Positions 53,808-63,221 of a DNA stretch of 64,000 nucleotides are shown here, one piece after another. Source of the stretch: Tautonia rosea (GTDB lineage Bacteria; Planctomycetota; Planctomycetia; Isosphaerales; Isosphaeraceae). A program made the translations under genes and the position numbers. The stretch covers positions 186,001 through 250,000 of the forward strand of contig NZ_JABBYO010000006.1 in the NCBI RefSeq assembly GCF_012958305.1. The letters are read 5' to 3'. A model generated the notes under the pieces. The model was not told the origin of the DNA and searched no databases. It saw nothing but the letters and a program-made list of their open reading frames with translations. How positions within the stretch are numbered: position 1 is the stretch's first letter; every line of letters begins with the position of its first letter.

Positions 53808-55001
53808 TCAATGAGTGTTTTTCGATGAATTTCTCCCCGAGGCGTCCATCGCCCGCTCCCGGTCGGCCCCCAGCAGGACGAAGACCGCCCCATCCAGCCC
53901 TTCCACGCGGACCACATCGTACGGGGGTACGCCCAGTTCGGCCAGCGATCGCCCCGCCAGGGGGGTCCCTTCCTCGACCATCGCAATCAACTCGGGCCTC
54001 CCGGTCTCGCCCGACTCTGCGTCGATTGCCTCGGCCAGGGTGACCTTCGACCTCGGTTTCATCACCTCCTGCCGTTTCCCCAGTTGCGGCCACTCGATCG
54101 CCGCGACCAGGTCCCGATCGAGGCTCAAGACCAACGGCCCGGCCAGATGATCCCGTACCACGTGGAACACCTCCTCCGCCGTCACCGCGTGGCCCAGGTC
54201 CACCCGCATCGGCTCGGGATAGGTCTCGTGGCTCAGGCAGTCATCCTTGCGCGGCAGTTCGGTCGTATAGAAGGTGTTCGCCACCCCGTTGAAGACATGA
54301 AGGCAGCCGGCCTGCACCAGCATCCCGTGAATCAGCTTCAACGCCTCTTGCACCTCCATTGCCGCCATCATTGAGGCAATCGTTGGCGCGGTCGGCACCT
54401 TCCCCGCCAGAATGTCTTCTCGACGGAGCAAGGGGCAGCTATAACGTAGGTTCAATAGTTGATAGTCCCGGCTCGTCATCCCGCACTCATAACAGGCCGA
54501 GTCCGGCGGCACGAACACCCGGACAACCCCTTGAATCTCCTGGATCCCCGCATCAACCCAGGGTGTTCCCACCTTCCAGCACTGGCGGTTGACCCAGAGC
54601 CTCGCCTCTCGGTTGTCGAGGCAGCCGATCACCACGTCCATCTCGGCAAACAGACCAAGACCCACGTCGGTGATCACATCTCCATGAATCGCCCGGATGT
54701 TTACATCCGGGTTCAGCTCTCGAGCCCGACGCGCCGCCACCTCGGCCTTCGGCTGCCCCCCGTCTTCGGCTCGAAACAGGACCGATCGCGAGAGGTTCGA
54801 CGCCTCGACCTCGTCCAGGTCGATCACCACCACCGTCCCGACCCCCAGCAACGCCAGGTTCTTCAGGACCTCATTCCCCAGCGCCCCCGCGCCCACCACC
54901 AGCACCTTCGCCGCCGCCAGCCGATCCTGTCGCCACCACGAGATGAGGCGCAGACGACTATAGCGGTCGTCGTCGTCGATGTGCAGAATGTCGTCGTCCA
55001 C
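53808..55001 (-). CDS. E1-like Ubl-activating enzyme (ThiF/MoeB/UBA fold)
   Basis: A 397-residue adenylating enzyme. The ATP fold shows VLVVGAGALGNEVLKNLAL (GxGxxG at 37-42), VVIDLDEVEASNLSRSVLF (Asp61, Asp63, Asn69, Arg72) and QPKAEVAA; VIGCLDNREAR is the usual next strand. CYEC (170-173) starts a zinc site whose second half may be CLSH (255-258), a Cys/His variant. Cys189 (RYSCPLL) lies where ThiF-type E1s have the catalytic Cys. After a PTAPTIASMMAAMEVQEALK helix comes an extra C-terminal domain (about 270-397), ending with a stretch (SLAELGVPPYDVVRVEG) that resembles the last strands of a ubiquitin fold. Start is GTG with GGGAG 10 bases upstream. Central gene of the Ubl cluster. Confidence 0.9.
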   Translation of the reverse strand: MDDDILHIDDDDRYSRLRLISWWRQDRLAAAKVLVVGAGALGNEVLKNLALLGVGTVVVIDLDEVEASNLSRSVLFRAEDGGQPKAEVAARRARELNPDVNIRAIHGDVITDVGLGLFAEMDVVIGCLDNREARLWVNRQCWKVGTPWVDAGIQEIQGVVRVFVPPDSACYECGMTSRDYQLLNLRYSCPLLRREDILAGKVPTAPTIASMMAAMEVQEALKLIHGMLVQAGCLHVFNGVANTFYTTELPRKDDCLSHETYPEPMRVDLGHAVTAEEVFHVVRDHLAGPLVLSLDRDLVAAIEWPQLGKRQEVMKPRSKVTLAEAIDAESGETGRPELIAMVEEGTPLAGRSLAELGVPPYDVVRVEGLDGAVFVLLGADRERAMDASGRNSSKNTH

Positions 55002-55040
55002 GATCCGAAGGCTCCCGTCCCGTTGCGTCGGATCGTGATC

Positions 55041-55694
55041 TCATTCGATGAACATGATGTCCGGCGGTGGCTCCCGCCGCACCGGAGCCGCGGCCGGTTC
55101 GCGCCGAGGGGGCAGGGCCACCTCCTCGTCGAACAGAACGATCGGCTCCCCCTCGGTCCCCTGCGACGAGGCCACTCCCTCCGGCTCGAACCGGCCTTGC
55201 GCAGCTCTCACGTCACGCAGCGGCCGAGCATCCATCGGGAAGGCAAACGTCGATTGGTTTGCCGCCCACAGGGCTGCATCACGGTTATAAGGGCTGCGGA
55301 GATCGTAGTTGTGAAACCGGGCCATATCCCAGAGCATCTCGCACAGTTCGTCGAGTTGCAGGCTCGGCACCCAGTGCGTGTTGTAGCCGCCCAGGCAAAC
55401 CAGGCCGATCTCCGAAATATTCGGGTGATAGATCGGCGTCAGCCAGCGCAGCTCGGGCATGCTCCTCGGGTACGAGGCCCCCAGCTTGATCTCCACCTGA
55501 TGCGAGTCCTGGGCGATGATCTTCCCCCGCTCTCTCGCCAGGCTTCGACCCCGGAATTCGACCAGATAACGCTGCGGTGGATCGCCCGAGGCCCGAAACC
55601 GGACAATCGTGCTCTCCTCTTGCAAACGCTCCATCGCCGACCGATCCGATCGCAATCGGCGAGACTGGGGCGAATCATACGATTTCCGAAGCAT
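55041..55694 (-). CDS. E2-like ubiquitin-conjugating enzyme (UBC fold)
   Basis: A 217-residue protein with a canonical UBC core at about 30-160. It has YPRSMPELRWLTPIYHPNI, where His90-Pro91-Asn92 is the E2 HPN motif, and 8 residues later GLVCLGG with Cys100 as the thioester cysteine. NTHWVPSLQLDELCEMLWDMAR matches the W-x-P...L segment that follows in eukaryotic E2s, and NYDLRSPYNRDAALWA the 'NxxSPxNxxAA' helix. The last 45 residues are disordered, Pro/Arg-rich. The ATG at 55694 has GTGAGG 9 bases upstream; a later ATG at 55634 would start just before the core. It lies between the Ubl (58 bases) and E1 (39 bases). Confidence 0.9.
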   Translation of the reverse strand: MLRKSYDSPQSRRLRSDRSAMERLQEESTIVRFRASGDPPQRYLVEFRGRSLARERGKIIAQDSHQVEIKLGASYPRSMPELRWLTPIYHPNISEIGLVCLGGYNTHWVPSLQLDELCEMLWDMARFHNYDLRSPYNRDAALWAANQSTFAFPMDARPLRDVRAAQGRFEPEGVASSQGTEGEPIVLFDEEVALPPRREPAAAPVRREPPPDIMFIE

Positions 55695-55752
55695 GACGCA
55701 GGGCCTCACGCTCAACGCATCGCATCACAACCATCGAACCCCCGGCAGGAAC

Positions 55753-56055
55753 TCACCCGCTGGAGCCCGCGACCACCTCCGGATAAACGATCAAGTGATC
55801 GCCGTTCTGAACGCTCGCCTCGACCAGGGTTTGCGCCTCGGTCAATCGCCGACGCCCTTCCTTGTGGTCGAGCGAATAGCTCAACGGCTGACCGTCCGGA
55901 CCAGTCGTCGGAAGGTTCATTTTCGTGATGATGTTCGGCAGGATCCGGCTCACCGGAACACTGTAGGCGATCACCGCCTTGACCGACTTCGATCCGGTCT
56001 GGTCCAGGAACGTAACCTGGATCCCGCTGGCATCCGCATTACCGCCGTAAGACAT
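55753..56055 (-). CDS. Ubiquitin-like protein with C-terminal Gly
   Basis: A 100-residue beta-grasp protein. GIQVTFLDQTGSKSVKAVIAY opens as a ubiquitin beta hairpin, then a helix (VSRILPNIITKMNL), and SYSLDHKEGRRRLTEAQTLVEA with VQNGDHLIVYPE is the 'L..GK.L....TL...GV..GD.L.V' stretch of ubiquitin. The protein ends ...EVVAGSSG, so the last residue is Gly (not the Gly-Gly of ubiquitin) and no residues follow to be removed. A YukD/EsaB-type Ubl is an alternative, but those lack E1/E2 neighbours. Start is ATG with a full AGGAGG 9 bases upstream, the best ribosome site in the cluster, which fits a product needed in quantity. Confidence 0.85.
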   Translation of the reverse strand: MSYGGNADASGIQVTFLDQTGSKSVKAVIAYSVPVSRILPNIITKMNLPTTGPDGQPLSYSLDHKEGRRRLTEAQTLVEASVQNGDHLIVYPEVVAGSSG

Positions 56056-56231
56056 GGCAAGGTCCCTCCTCTAGATTCGATTCGGACCTCGGCCGCGATT
56101 ATTGAGGCAACGGCGCACCGATTTGCGTCCCGGCGACACGACAACCACCCCCAGACGGATCGAGGACGCCCCCATCTTATCCCCCTCGCCACCCCTTCGA
56201 AAAGGGGCCGTTTCCCACAACAGACATTCCC

Positions 56232-57068
56232 TCACGCTGACACACACTGCTTTCCCTGGCACCCGTAAATCGAGCAGGCTCCCACAAACGTCCAGCAATC
56301 GCGGTGATGCGGCGTCTTGCACGAGGCGCAGATCACTTTCGCCTCGTCCGGTCCGATCGGCTCGTTGCAGACCTTGCAGATCGGCGGCCCGGCCTCCACC
56401 GGGCTCGACGCGCCGACATCGACAATCGCAATCCCCTCGGCCATGCGCTCGGTGATCTTCGACCGCAAGAGGTCGTGCAGGACCAGGCTTTCCCGGACGG
56501 CCGAGTCCAGCCCCGAAACGCTTTGCCCCAGGTTTCGGTCGATCTGCACCAGCAGCCGCTCCGGGTTGACCGACACCAGGATTCCCCCCGGTGGTCCCAG
56601 TTTTCGTAAGGCCTCGATCGCCGACCGGGCCGAGTCCCGGTTCAAAAACTCCCTTGCGATCTCCGGATCGTTGGCCCTCACCACGTAATGCCGGTCGAAG
56701 ACCGGGTCCCCCATTCGCACCAGCCGAGTCCCTCGCGGCACTTGCTTCGGAGACGGCCGCTGCACCGGGAACAGCTCGAACCGAAACGGAATCCCCGCCG
56801 CGAACCGCGTCACCACCCGAGTCCTGGGCATCGACGGCTGCCCGGCGACCACCGGAGCCAGCCCCACCCGAACGCTCGACCCGTTGTGCCCGAAGCTCAC
56901 CGTCGGCGGGTCCACCAACCCCCGATGCTCGTAACGCCCCCGGTACTGTCGCGCCAGGGCCCGATACGCCCGGTACCTCGCCCCGGAAAGCCCCGCCCAC
57001 AGCGCCCCGAAGATTCGGACGATCGCATACAAGGCCAGGACGATGATCCCGACGACCAGAACGTCCAT
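56232..57068 (-). CDS. Membrane-anchored RING-finger protein (E3-like)
   Basis: A 278-residue protein. It starts with one membrane helix (about 3-26). The middle (about 60-220) is a beta-rich domain with no family I recognise. The last 50 residues are a treble-clef zinc finger: Cys231-x2-Cys234, Cys247-x2-Cys250, His254/His255, Cys258, Cys265, Cys270, in the pattern ICKVCNEPIG...VICASCKTPHHRDCW...GACSIYGC. This matches the prokaryotic RING family 1, which resembles eukaryotic RING/PHD. Being first in the Ubl cluster with E2, E1 and JAMM genes, it is a candidate E3 ligase at the membrane. ATG at 57068 has GGTGAG 6 bases upstream. The Ubl follows after 176 bases. Confidence 0.85.
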   Translation of the reverse strand: MDVLVVGIIVLALYAIVRIFGALWAGLSGARYRAYRALARQYRGRYEHRGLVDPPTVSFGHNGSSVRVGLAPVVAGQPSMPRTRVVTRFAAGIPFRFELFPVQRPSPKQVPRGTRLVRMGDPVFDRHYVVRANDPEIAREFLNRDSARSAIEALRKLGPPGGILVSVNPERLLVQIDRNLGQSVSGLDSAVRESLVLHDLLRSKITERMAEGIAIVDVGASSPVEAGPPICKVCNEPIGPDEAKVICASCKTPHHRDCWTFVGACSIYGCQGKQCVSA

Positions 57069-57112
57069 CAAACGCTCACCCCACCCTCAACGTGTTCCGA
57101 TCCACTTCCTTC

Positions 57113-57142
57113 ACTCTACGGTCATTCTCCTCGACGGGGCAA
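57113..57142 (-). promoter_or_regulatory. Promoter of the ubiquitin-like cluster
   Basis: On the minus strand TTGCCC, an 18-base spacer and TAGAGT; start near 57106, about 38 bases before the RING-finger gene. The 176-base gap before the Ubl could hold a second start, but none was clear. Confidence 0.45.
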
Positions 57143-57347
57143 CGGCCGGTTGCTCGAACCAAATCCGACAACCGAGCAAGTTCGAGAGAACCTCGCCCAC
57201 AGACCCCGAGCCGAAGCGTGCCGAACAACGAGGCCAGCGAACAACGAACGCTCTTCTCCGCATCTCCGCGCCCCCGCGCGCAATCCCATCTTCCCACCCC
57301 CACCACCAAGCCTGGACGCTTCGCAAGACCCCCGCGTCTTCGCTACG

Positions 57348-58328
57348 ATGGCTCGCTCTCCTTCCGAACCCTTGCGACGGCTCCTCCCTGAGGTCATTCG
57401 CCCCGTGCCCCTGGAATCTTCGAGTCGATCCGACCGCGCCTTCGGCCGTCGTTGCATCCTGGCCGCCGCCGTCCTCTGGAGCCTCTCCGGCGTCTTTACC
57501 AAGAGCCTGGCCGGGCTCGATGCGGGTACGATCGCTTTCTTTCGCGGCCTGTTCGCGGGTCTGGCCCTCCTGCCCCTGGTTCGCCGCGCGAACATGCAGC
57601 TTCGAGCGCCGATGATCCCCCTGGTCATCACCTTTGCCGCCATGACCGGCCTGTTTATCGCTGCCATGAAGGCCACGACCGCCGCCAACACCATCTTCCT
57701 CCAGTACAGTTCCTCCCTCTGGGCTGTCCCCCTCAGCCTCGTCTTCCTCCGCGAGTGGCCCGACCGCCGATCGCTCTGGTGCATCGGTGTCGCTGCCTTC
57801 GGCATCGCCCTGATCGTCGTACGGGGCGGGGGAGGGGGGCCCAACGACTCGCTCGGCATCGCCATGGCCCTGGGCAGCGGGGTCGGCTACGCCGGAGTTG
57901 CCGTCGGCCTGCGGAGCCTCCGGGGGCTCGACCCGATGTGGCTCAGTTCGGTCAACAACCTCGGCGGCGCGCTGGTCCTCGGCCTCGTCCTCCTGATGGT
58001 CTCCGGCTCCATCCCCCTGCCGACCTGGCCGCAGGCCGGAGCCCTCTTGCTGTTCGGGATCGTTCAGATGGCCATCCCGTATGTCCTCTTCGCCCGAGGG
58101 CTCCGCGACGTTCCCGCCCCCGAAGCCGGTCTCATCGCCCTGGTCGAGCCCTTGCTCAACCCCCTCTGGGTTCTTCTCATCATCGGCGAAGCCCCCAACG
58201 AACCGACCCTCACCGGAGGCGCCTTCCTGCTCGCCGGTGTCGCCCTCCGCTATCTTCCCTTGAGGCGCCCCCGCCCCGTCCCAACGGTTGCAACCCCCGT
58301 GACTCCCACCGATTCCGCCCCGGGCTGA
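57348..58328 (+). CDS. EamA/DMT-superfamily transporter
   Basis: A 326-residue membrane protein with ten helices in two EamA repeats. VLWSLSGVFTKSL and FFRGLFAGLALLPLV begin repeat one, and MALGSGVGYAGVAVGLRSL with LVEPLLNPLWVLLIIGEAP closes repeat two, as in RhaT/YdcZ-type exporters of metabolites or amino acids. The ATG at 57348 is chosen since the upstream frame (from 56688) is antisense to the RING gene. It is divergent from that gene. Substrate is unknown. Confidence 0.9.
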   Translation: MARSPSEPLRRLLPEVIRPVPLESSSRSDRAFGRRCILAAAVLWSLSGVFTKSLAGLDAGTIAFFRGLFAGLALLPLVRRANMQLRAPMIPLVITFAAMTGLFIAAMKATTAANTIFLQYSSSLWAVPLSLVFLREWPDRRSLWCIGVAAFGIALIVVRGGGGGPNDSLGIAMALGSGVGYAGVAVGLRSLRGLDPMWLSSVNNLGGALVLGLVLLMVSGSIPLPTWPQAGALLLFGIVQMAIPYVLFARGLRDVPAPEAGLIALVEPLLNPLWVLLIIGEAPNEPTLTGGAFLLAGVALRYLPLRRPRPVPTVATPVTPTDSAPG

Positions 58329-58435
58329 GCCTCCTCGCCCTGGTTCATCCCGCAAACTTCCTGACAATCGAATGTGTTCGGCCTGAAGGGGGCGCGGCAG
58401 AATGCAACGCCTTGCGATCCCGAAGCACTCCGTCT

Positions 58436-58463
58436 CCCTCTCCCCCGCCCGCGGGGGAGAGGG
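58436..58463. repeat. REP-like GC-rich palindrome
   Basis: A 13-base perfect inverted repeat (CCCTCTCCCCCGC / GCGGGGGAGAGGG) with a two-base loop, followed by GGCCGGAGGTGAGGGG and, 60 bases on, its partial reverse complement CCCCTCACCCC. This is the widespread 'ccctctccc...gggagaggg' intergenic element; it may stabilise or end the EamA transcript. Confidence 0.7.
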
Positions 58464-58599
58464 CCGGAGGTGAGGGGGGCTCCGCCTCGCCGTCGAGCCC
58501 GGCCTCAACCTCCCCGACCCCTCACCCCAACCGAACCGATCCATCAGCACCTCTGGCCGAACCTCCGCCTCTCACTCCCTCCTCACCCGGTACGATCGC

Positions 58600-59271
58600 A
58601 TGTTGAATCTTGGAGACGGTCCCTCCCAGGTCTTCACCACGGCGTCGATCGTCGGCAGTGTAGCGTTTGCCCTCTCCGGCTTCATGATGGGGGCTCGCAA
58701 GCGGCTCGACTTGATGGGGGTCTTCATCCTCGCCTTCCTCACCGCCAACGGCGGCGGCGTGATCCGCGACCTGCTCGTCGATCGCCCTCCGGCGATCATG
58801 GCGGGCCTGAGGCCCTTCTACCTCACGGCGGGCACGGTGACGCTCGCCCTTCTCTTGAGGCTCCAGCATCGTGCCTCGCTCGAACGGGCCTGGATCTTCG
58901 TCCTGAGCGACGCAGTCGGTCTCGTCGCATTCGGGATCACGGGGGCGATCATCGGCATTGAGCACGACCTGAATCTCTTCGGCGTCGTCACCCTCTCGTT
59001 CCTCACCGCCACCGGCGGCGGTATTGTCCGCGACATCCTCGTCAACGAGGTTCCCTTGGTCCTCCACGGCGACTTCTACGGCAGCGTGGCCATCCTCCTC
59101 GGCCTGGCCATCGACACCCTCCATCGAGCCGACCTGATGACCCCCGCCTCCCTCCTTGCCGTCTTCGCCGCGGGCCTGCTCCTCCGCCTGATCGCCTACC
59201 GGCGCCGCTGGTCCCTCCCTCGGCTCAATGCTTCGTTCCAGGACTCCCCCTCCGTTCCCCCGTCCCATTGA
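58600..59271 (+). CDS. TRIC/UPF0126-type membrane channel
   Basis: A 223-residue protein with seven helices in two repeats. GFMMGARKRLDLMGVFILAF...GGGVIRDLL and the second copy GIEHDLNLFGVVTLSF...GGGIVRDIL show the twin GGGxxRD motifs of trimeric intracellular cation channels (YadS/YicG). It would pass K+ or similar ions through the inner membrane. The start at 58600 is the ATG ahead of the first helix. The stop lies 70 bases from a convergent gene. Confidence 0.9.
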   Translation: MLNLGDGPSQVFTTASIVGSVAFALSGFMMGARKRLDLMGVFILAFLTANGGGVIRDLLVDRPPAIMAGLRPFYLTAGTVTLALLLRLQHRASLERAWIFVLSDAVGLVAFGITGAIIGIEHDLNLFGVVTLSFLTATGGGIVRDILVNEVPLVLHGDFYGSVAILLGLAIDTLHRADLMTPASLLAVFAAGLLLRLIAYRRRWSLPRLNASFQDSPSVPPSH

Positions 59272-59341
59272 CCCGTTTCCGGCGGCCTCCACCGATCGAT
59301 CAATATCGATCGGAGATCGTCATGCTGTGTTGGCCAGATAA

Positions 59342-59806
59342 TCATTTCATCGCCGCGTCAATGAGGTCGTCGTTCGAGCGGTACGCGCCGAGGCCGAGGG
59401 CCGAGAAGCGATCTCCGAGCAGGTGGCGCTTCACGCCGATCATCTTCAGCGCCCGGTTGATCGGCCCCGATTCGCGCCACTCCGGCTCCATGATGACCTG
59501 ACAATCCGAGTAGACGACCGCCCCTTGCCCGCCAGTTCCCCCGAAATACTCCGTCTCGATGTAAGCGACGCGTCCGAGACGCGAAAGCCCACGAAGAAAA
59601 TCCCGGAAGCTGTCGGTCAGCAGCATAAAGGTCTCGTCGCTGGGCCGCGAAGGCTGGGCCTCTGTCAACGAATCGATGAACTCGGCGTCAATCGGGAAGA
59701 TGACGAAACGCTGTCTCGCAACGACGCGCGGAAGCTCAGGATAGGCGGTCTGCAAGCGATCAGCGATTTCAGCGCGGGTGACAATCGCCTGAATACAGTG
59801 CCCCAT
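59342..59806 (-). CDS. Hypothetical protein
   Basis: A 154-residue soluble protein. It starts MGHCIQAIVTRAEIADRLQ with GGGAG 7 bases upstream. It has an alpha/beta pattern with strands RQRFVIFPID and VAYIETEYFGG, then GQGAVVYSD and a helix with INRALKMIG. No membrane segment, signal or known family was recognised. It is placed downstream of groEL on the same strand behind a strong terminator, so it should have its own promoter in the 186-base gap. Confidence 0.65.
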   Translation of the reverse strand: MGHCIQAIVTRAEIADRLQTAYPELPRVVARQRFVIFPIDAEFIDSLTEAQPSRPSDETFMLLTDSFRDFLRGLSRLGRVAYIETEYFGGTGGQGAVVYSDCQVIMEPEWRESGPINRALKMIGVKRHLLGDRFSALGLGAYRSNDDLIDAAMK

Positions 59807-59895
59807 GCGTCGTCTCCCTTGGTAAGTCTCCGGAATATTCGGATGAAACGCGCAGTGTGGCCCGAGGACTCGGCAACTGCCGAACGCCCCGAAAC

Positions 59896-59931
59896 AAAAA
59901 AAGGGGAGGCCAGGAAAATCCCAGCCCCCCC
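59896..59931 (-). terminator. Rho-independent terminator of groEL
   Basis: On the minus strand a GC stem (GGGGGGCTGG with CCTGGCCTCCCC, one G-U and a bulge, loop GATTTT) followed by seven T. It starts 62 bases after the groEL stop. Confidence 0.8.
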
Positions 59932-59992
59932 GTGATCGTCGAACGCTTCGCCCCGGCCCCCTGAACGAGCGGGAGGCCGGACGCGAAACCGA

Positions 59993-61973
<1,981 letters not shown>

Positions 61974-62267
61974 TCAGCCCTCGACAACCGCGAGGATGTC
62001 ATCCTCACGCATCAAGAGGACCTTGCGGTCGCCGTCGAGCTTGAATTCTTCGCCGGCATAGCTGGTGAAGATCACCGCGTCGCCGACCTTCACCGACAGC
62101 GGCTTCTTGGTGCCGTCCTTGGAGGTCGTACCGTCTCCGACCGCGACCACCTTGCCCTTCTGGGGCTTGTCCTTGGCCGTATCCGGCAGAACGATGCCGC
62201 CGGCGGTCGTCTCCTTGGCTTCCTCCCGCTCGACCACCACTCGATTGCCCAGCGGCTGGATGTTCAT
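61974..62267 (-). CDS. groS: Co-chaperonin GroES (Hsp10)
   Basis: A 97-residue lid of the chaperonin. IQPLGNRVVVEREEAKETTAGGIVLPDTAKDKP holds the mobile loop that contacts GroEL (here TTAGGIVLP), and VGDAVIFTSYAGEEFKLDGDR...MREDDILAVVE is the standard end. The start has GAGGAGAG about 9 bases upstream; the longer frame up to 62609 is not GroES-like. It is the first gene of the groES-groEL pair. Confidence 0.97.
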   Translation of the reverse strand: MNIQPLGNRVVVEREEAKETTAGGIVLPDTAKDKPQKGKVVAVGDGTTSKDGTKKPLSVKVGDAVIFTSYAGEEFKLDGDRKVLLMREDDILAVVEG

Positions 62268-62674
62268 CGCGACCTGCTCTCCTCGCTCGGCGATGCGCCC
62301 GAGCCTCGCACGATTCGTAAAATCACAATCGTTGACCCGATGGAGCCTCCTGCCAAATTCGTCCCCCTCTGGACGCGGCCGGCCCCACTCGTCGGCCACC
62401 GTCAGAGGCAACCCGCGTGCCCATCGCAATCGCAATTCGCAAGTTGATTTGGGGTTGAAAGTTGCGTCGATTGTTCGCGTTGGCGTCCCGATCCTCTGCC
62501 TGCCGATCCCGTGTCCTCCCGTCCCACCGACTGCCGATTCGGCAGTCTCCCGCACGCCCTGCCACCAAGACCGCTTCCAGAATTCCTGACTGCAACCGCC
62601 CTCCGCCACGATGATTTCAATGGGGGCTTTCTCCCTGCCCTGGCTTGACGTAAGACCGGATCATCCATTGGTGC

Positions 62675-62704
62675 ATTTTATCGGTTTGTCCCTGGCTCCG
62701 TCCA
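62675..62704 (-). promoter_or_regulatory. Candidate groES promoter
   Basis: Minus strand TGGACG, an 18-base spacer and TAAAAT (5 of 6). It would give a leader of about 400 bases, unusually long. No CIRCE (TTAGCACTC repeat) and no clear sigma-32 pattern was found. Confidence 0.35.
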
Positions 62705-62804
62705 CCTTTTCTTGCCTCGCGTCCGAACACCACGATTTCCCGAAACGAACGGCCTGAATCGCCGTAACGCTCTTTGAAAAAACAGTTTGTGTGATCCCCT
62801 TTCA

Positions 62805-63050
62805 GCGCACCGAGCCGGTCTCCCCGGGCGCACCGACGCGCACCCGAGCCGCCCGGAGGATCGTCGCTCCTCGTCTCGCGACACCGGAAGCACCCCATCG
62901 AACGCAAGCCCCTTCTCGATCTGGTCGGCCCGGAATCGTATTCCCGAAACGAATCAGGGTGAATTCGCGGAAACCTCTAAATATCAGAAGGTTAAGTGCA
63001 TTTTCCTCACGCGCACCGGGGCGCACCATGTGGCCTCTCGGAAGCGCACC
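62805..63050 (+). repeat. Six GCGCACC direct repeats in a mirrored layout
   Basis: Copies begin at 62805, 62828, 62838, 63011, 63021 and 63044. Steps are 23 and 10 bases in the first group and 10 and 23 in the second, i.e. a mirrored array with the AT-rich patch between. All copies have the same orientation. Five of six are followed by G or C-G. The seven-base word is not rare in such DNA, but six in 246 bases is far more than expected. Confidence 0.7.
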
Positions 63051-63221
63051 GGGAGAGCAAGCCATCCGGTGTCGGCTCCTGACCCGTCGAGTGCTTGGCG
63101 AGCAGGCCATCGGGGCCGTACACTGGCGTCGTCCGCCCAACCTGATCCCAAACGATGCCTCCGGCGCCAATCGACGCGACGCCCGGAGCCACCCCCGTTT
63201 CCCCCAAGGAGTCGGCCGACC

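Larger units (their letters stand above)
62268..63221. other. 950-base gene-free divergent region upstream of groES
   Basis: No convincing gene on either strand; the open frames are rich in Arg, Pro and Ser and lack domains. It contains a groES promoter candidate (62675-62704), six GCGCACC repeats (62805-63050) and a short AT-rich patch (about 62975-63005). It is long for a bacterial promoter region, and it should control groES on one side and the prolyl oligopeptidase on the other. Confidence 0.6.

Noticed and set aside
54459-55928. 489-codon plus-strand frame across the E1 and E2 genes
   Set aside because: Composition (His/Arg/Pro) is that of an antisense frame; both minus-strand genes have catalytic motifs.
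55753-56055. Reading the Ubl as a YukD/EsaB part of a type VII secretion system
   Set aside because: No EssC/YukB ATPase or WXG100 gene nearby; E1, E2, RING and JAMM neighbours fit conjugation instead.
62268-62700. Search for a CIRCE operator before groES
   Set aside because: No TTAGCACTC/GAGTGCTAA pair found; HrcA control is not supported.
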